From Pseudomonadota bacterium (GTDB taxonomy: Bacteria > Pseudomonadota > Alphaproteobacteria > Sphingomonadales > Sphingomonadaceae), in the NCBI GenBank assembly GCA_023423775.1, contig JAFAEZ010000162.1, positions 1 to 11,168 on the forward strand: a stretch of 11,168 bases of DNA, written 5' to 3'. The notes under the pieces were generated by a model, which did not search any database, was not told the DNA's origin, and saw nothing but the letters and a program-made list of their open reading frames with translations. Position 1 is the first letter of the stretch. The number at the start of each line of letters is the position of its first letter. Below are positions 11,088 through 11,168 of the stretch, in pieces. The position numbers and the translations under genes are program-made.

Positions 11088-11168
11088 GCAGCGTCAGGAA
11101 GCGGTAGCCGGCCTCGAAGTCTCGGCGGCGGTTCTCCAGGGCCGCCGCGGCTTCGGCATCCTCGCCCC
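10894..11168 (-). CDS. 3' part of an unidentified minus-strand gene (cut by right edge)
   Basis: From the right edge, one minus frame reads EDAEAAAALENRRRDFEAGY then RFLTLL, with codon use typical of the region (third positions mostly C or G, with gcc, gag, ctg, cgc and ttc). This looks like a helical protein segment. I cannot name the family. The frame has no stop where it meets the end of the membrane protein gene; it continues to a TGA at 10894, giving an Arg-rich tail that lies antisense to that gene. The tail is probably read-through or the result of a lost stop or frame change, so the natural C-terminus is uncertain. Another frame ends at 11095. Confidence 0.35.
   Translation of the reverse strand, partial: GEDAEAAAALENRRRDFEAGYRFLTLLRPRLARGRARDGSRRGTSARSPAPRRRGRARRRRTGRSSAPNRDDTRSARRDGCRRSRRARTG

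Overview
The base composition is high-GC throughout, and the protein set points to an alphaproteobacterium, most likely a member of the Sphingomonadales. The clues are an alphaproteobacterial-type SspB, a UPF0314/DUF2585 membrane protein, a DUF465/YdcH-like small protein, and start regions that often lack a Shine-Dalgarno sequence. This assignment is inferred from gene families and sequence style, not from any search.

Layout from left to right. At 1-1605 (+) lie the tail of an unidentified gene, a VOC/glyoxalase-fold protein and epoxyqueuosine reductase (queG). At 1602-1982 (-) a small lipoprotein converges on queG with a 4-base stop overlap. At 2082-3077 (+) is a PfkB-family adenosine kinase, followed by a bidirectional hairpin terminator shared with a convergent APC/CAT amino acid permease (3157-4680, -). 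A HIT-family protein (4811-5188, -) lies upstream of the permease and diverges from sspB (5282-5764, +), which is followed by fumC (5822-7216, +). A dimethylargininase-like amidinotransferase-fold hydrolase (7317-8240, +) converges on a DUF1697-DUF2585 gene pair (9337 down to 8244, -) joined by an ATGA overlap. A 57-residue DUF465 gene (9528-9701, +) has a long structured leader and a strong terminator. It is followed by gmk (9812-10444, +), an unassigned four-segment membrane protein (10509-11087, +) and the 3' part of a minus-strand gene cut by the right edge.

This is mainly a housekeeping chromosomal neighbourhood: nucleotide salvage and synthesis (adenosine kinase, gmk), tRNA modification (queG), the TCA cycle (fumC) and regulated proteolysis (sspB). 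I see no insertion sequence, integrase, CRISPR array, tRNA, rRNA or prophage gene, and no intergenic gap longer than 190 bases. No multi-gene system of clearly new type is evident. The less ordinary signals are non-coding: a 19-bp leader hairpin before the DUF465 gene, a probable leaderless arrangement at sspB and gmk, a hairpin covering the fumC ribosome binding site, an EcfG-like promoter before the dimethylargininase gene, and a hairpin made from two facing stop codons at 8233-8251.
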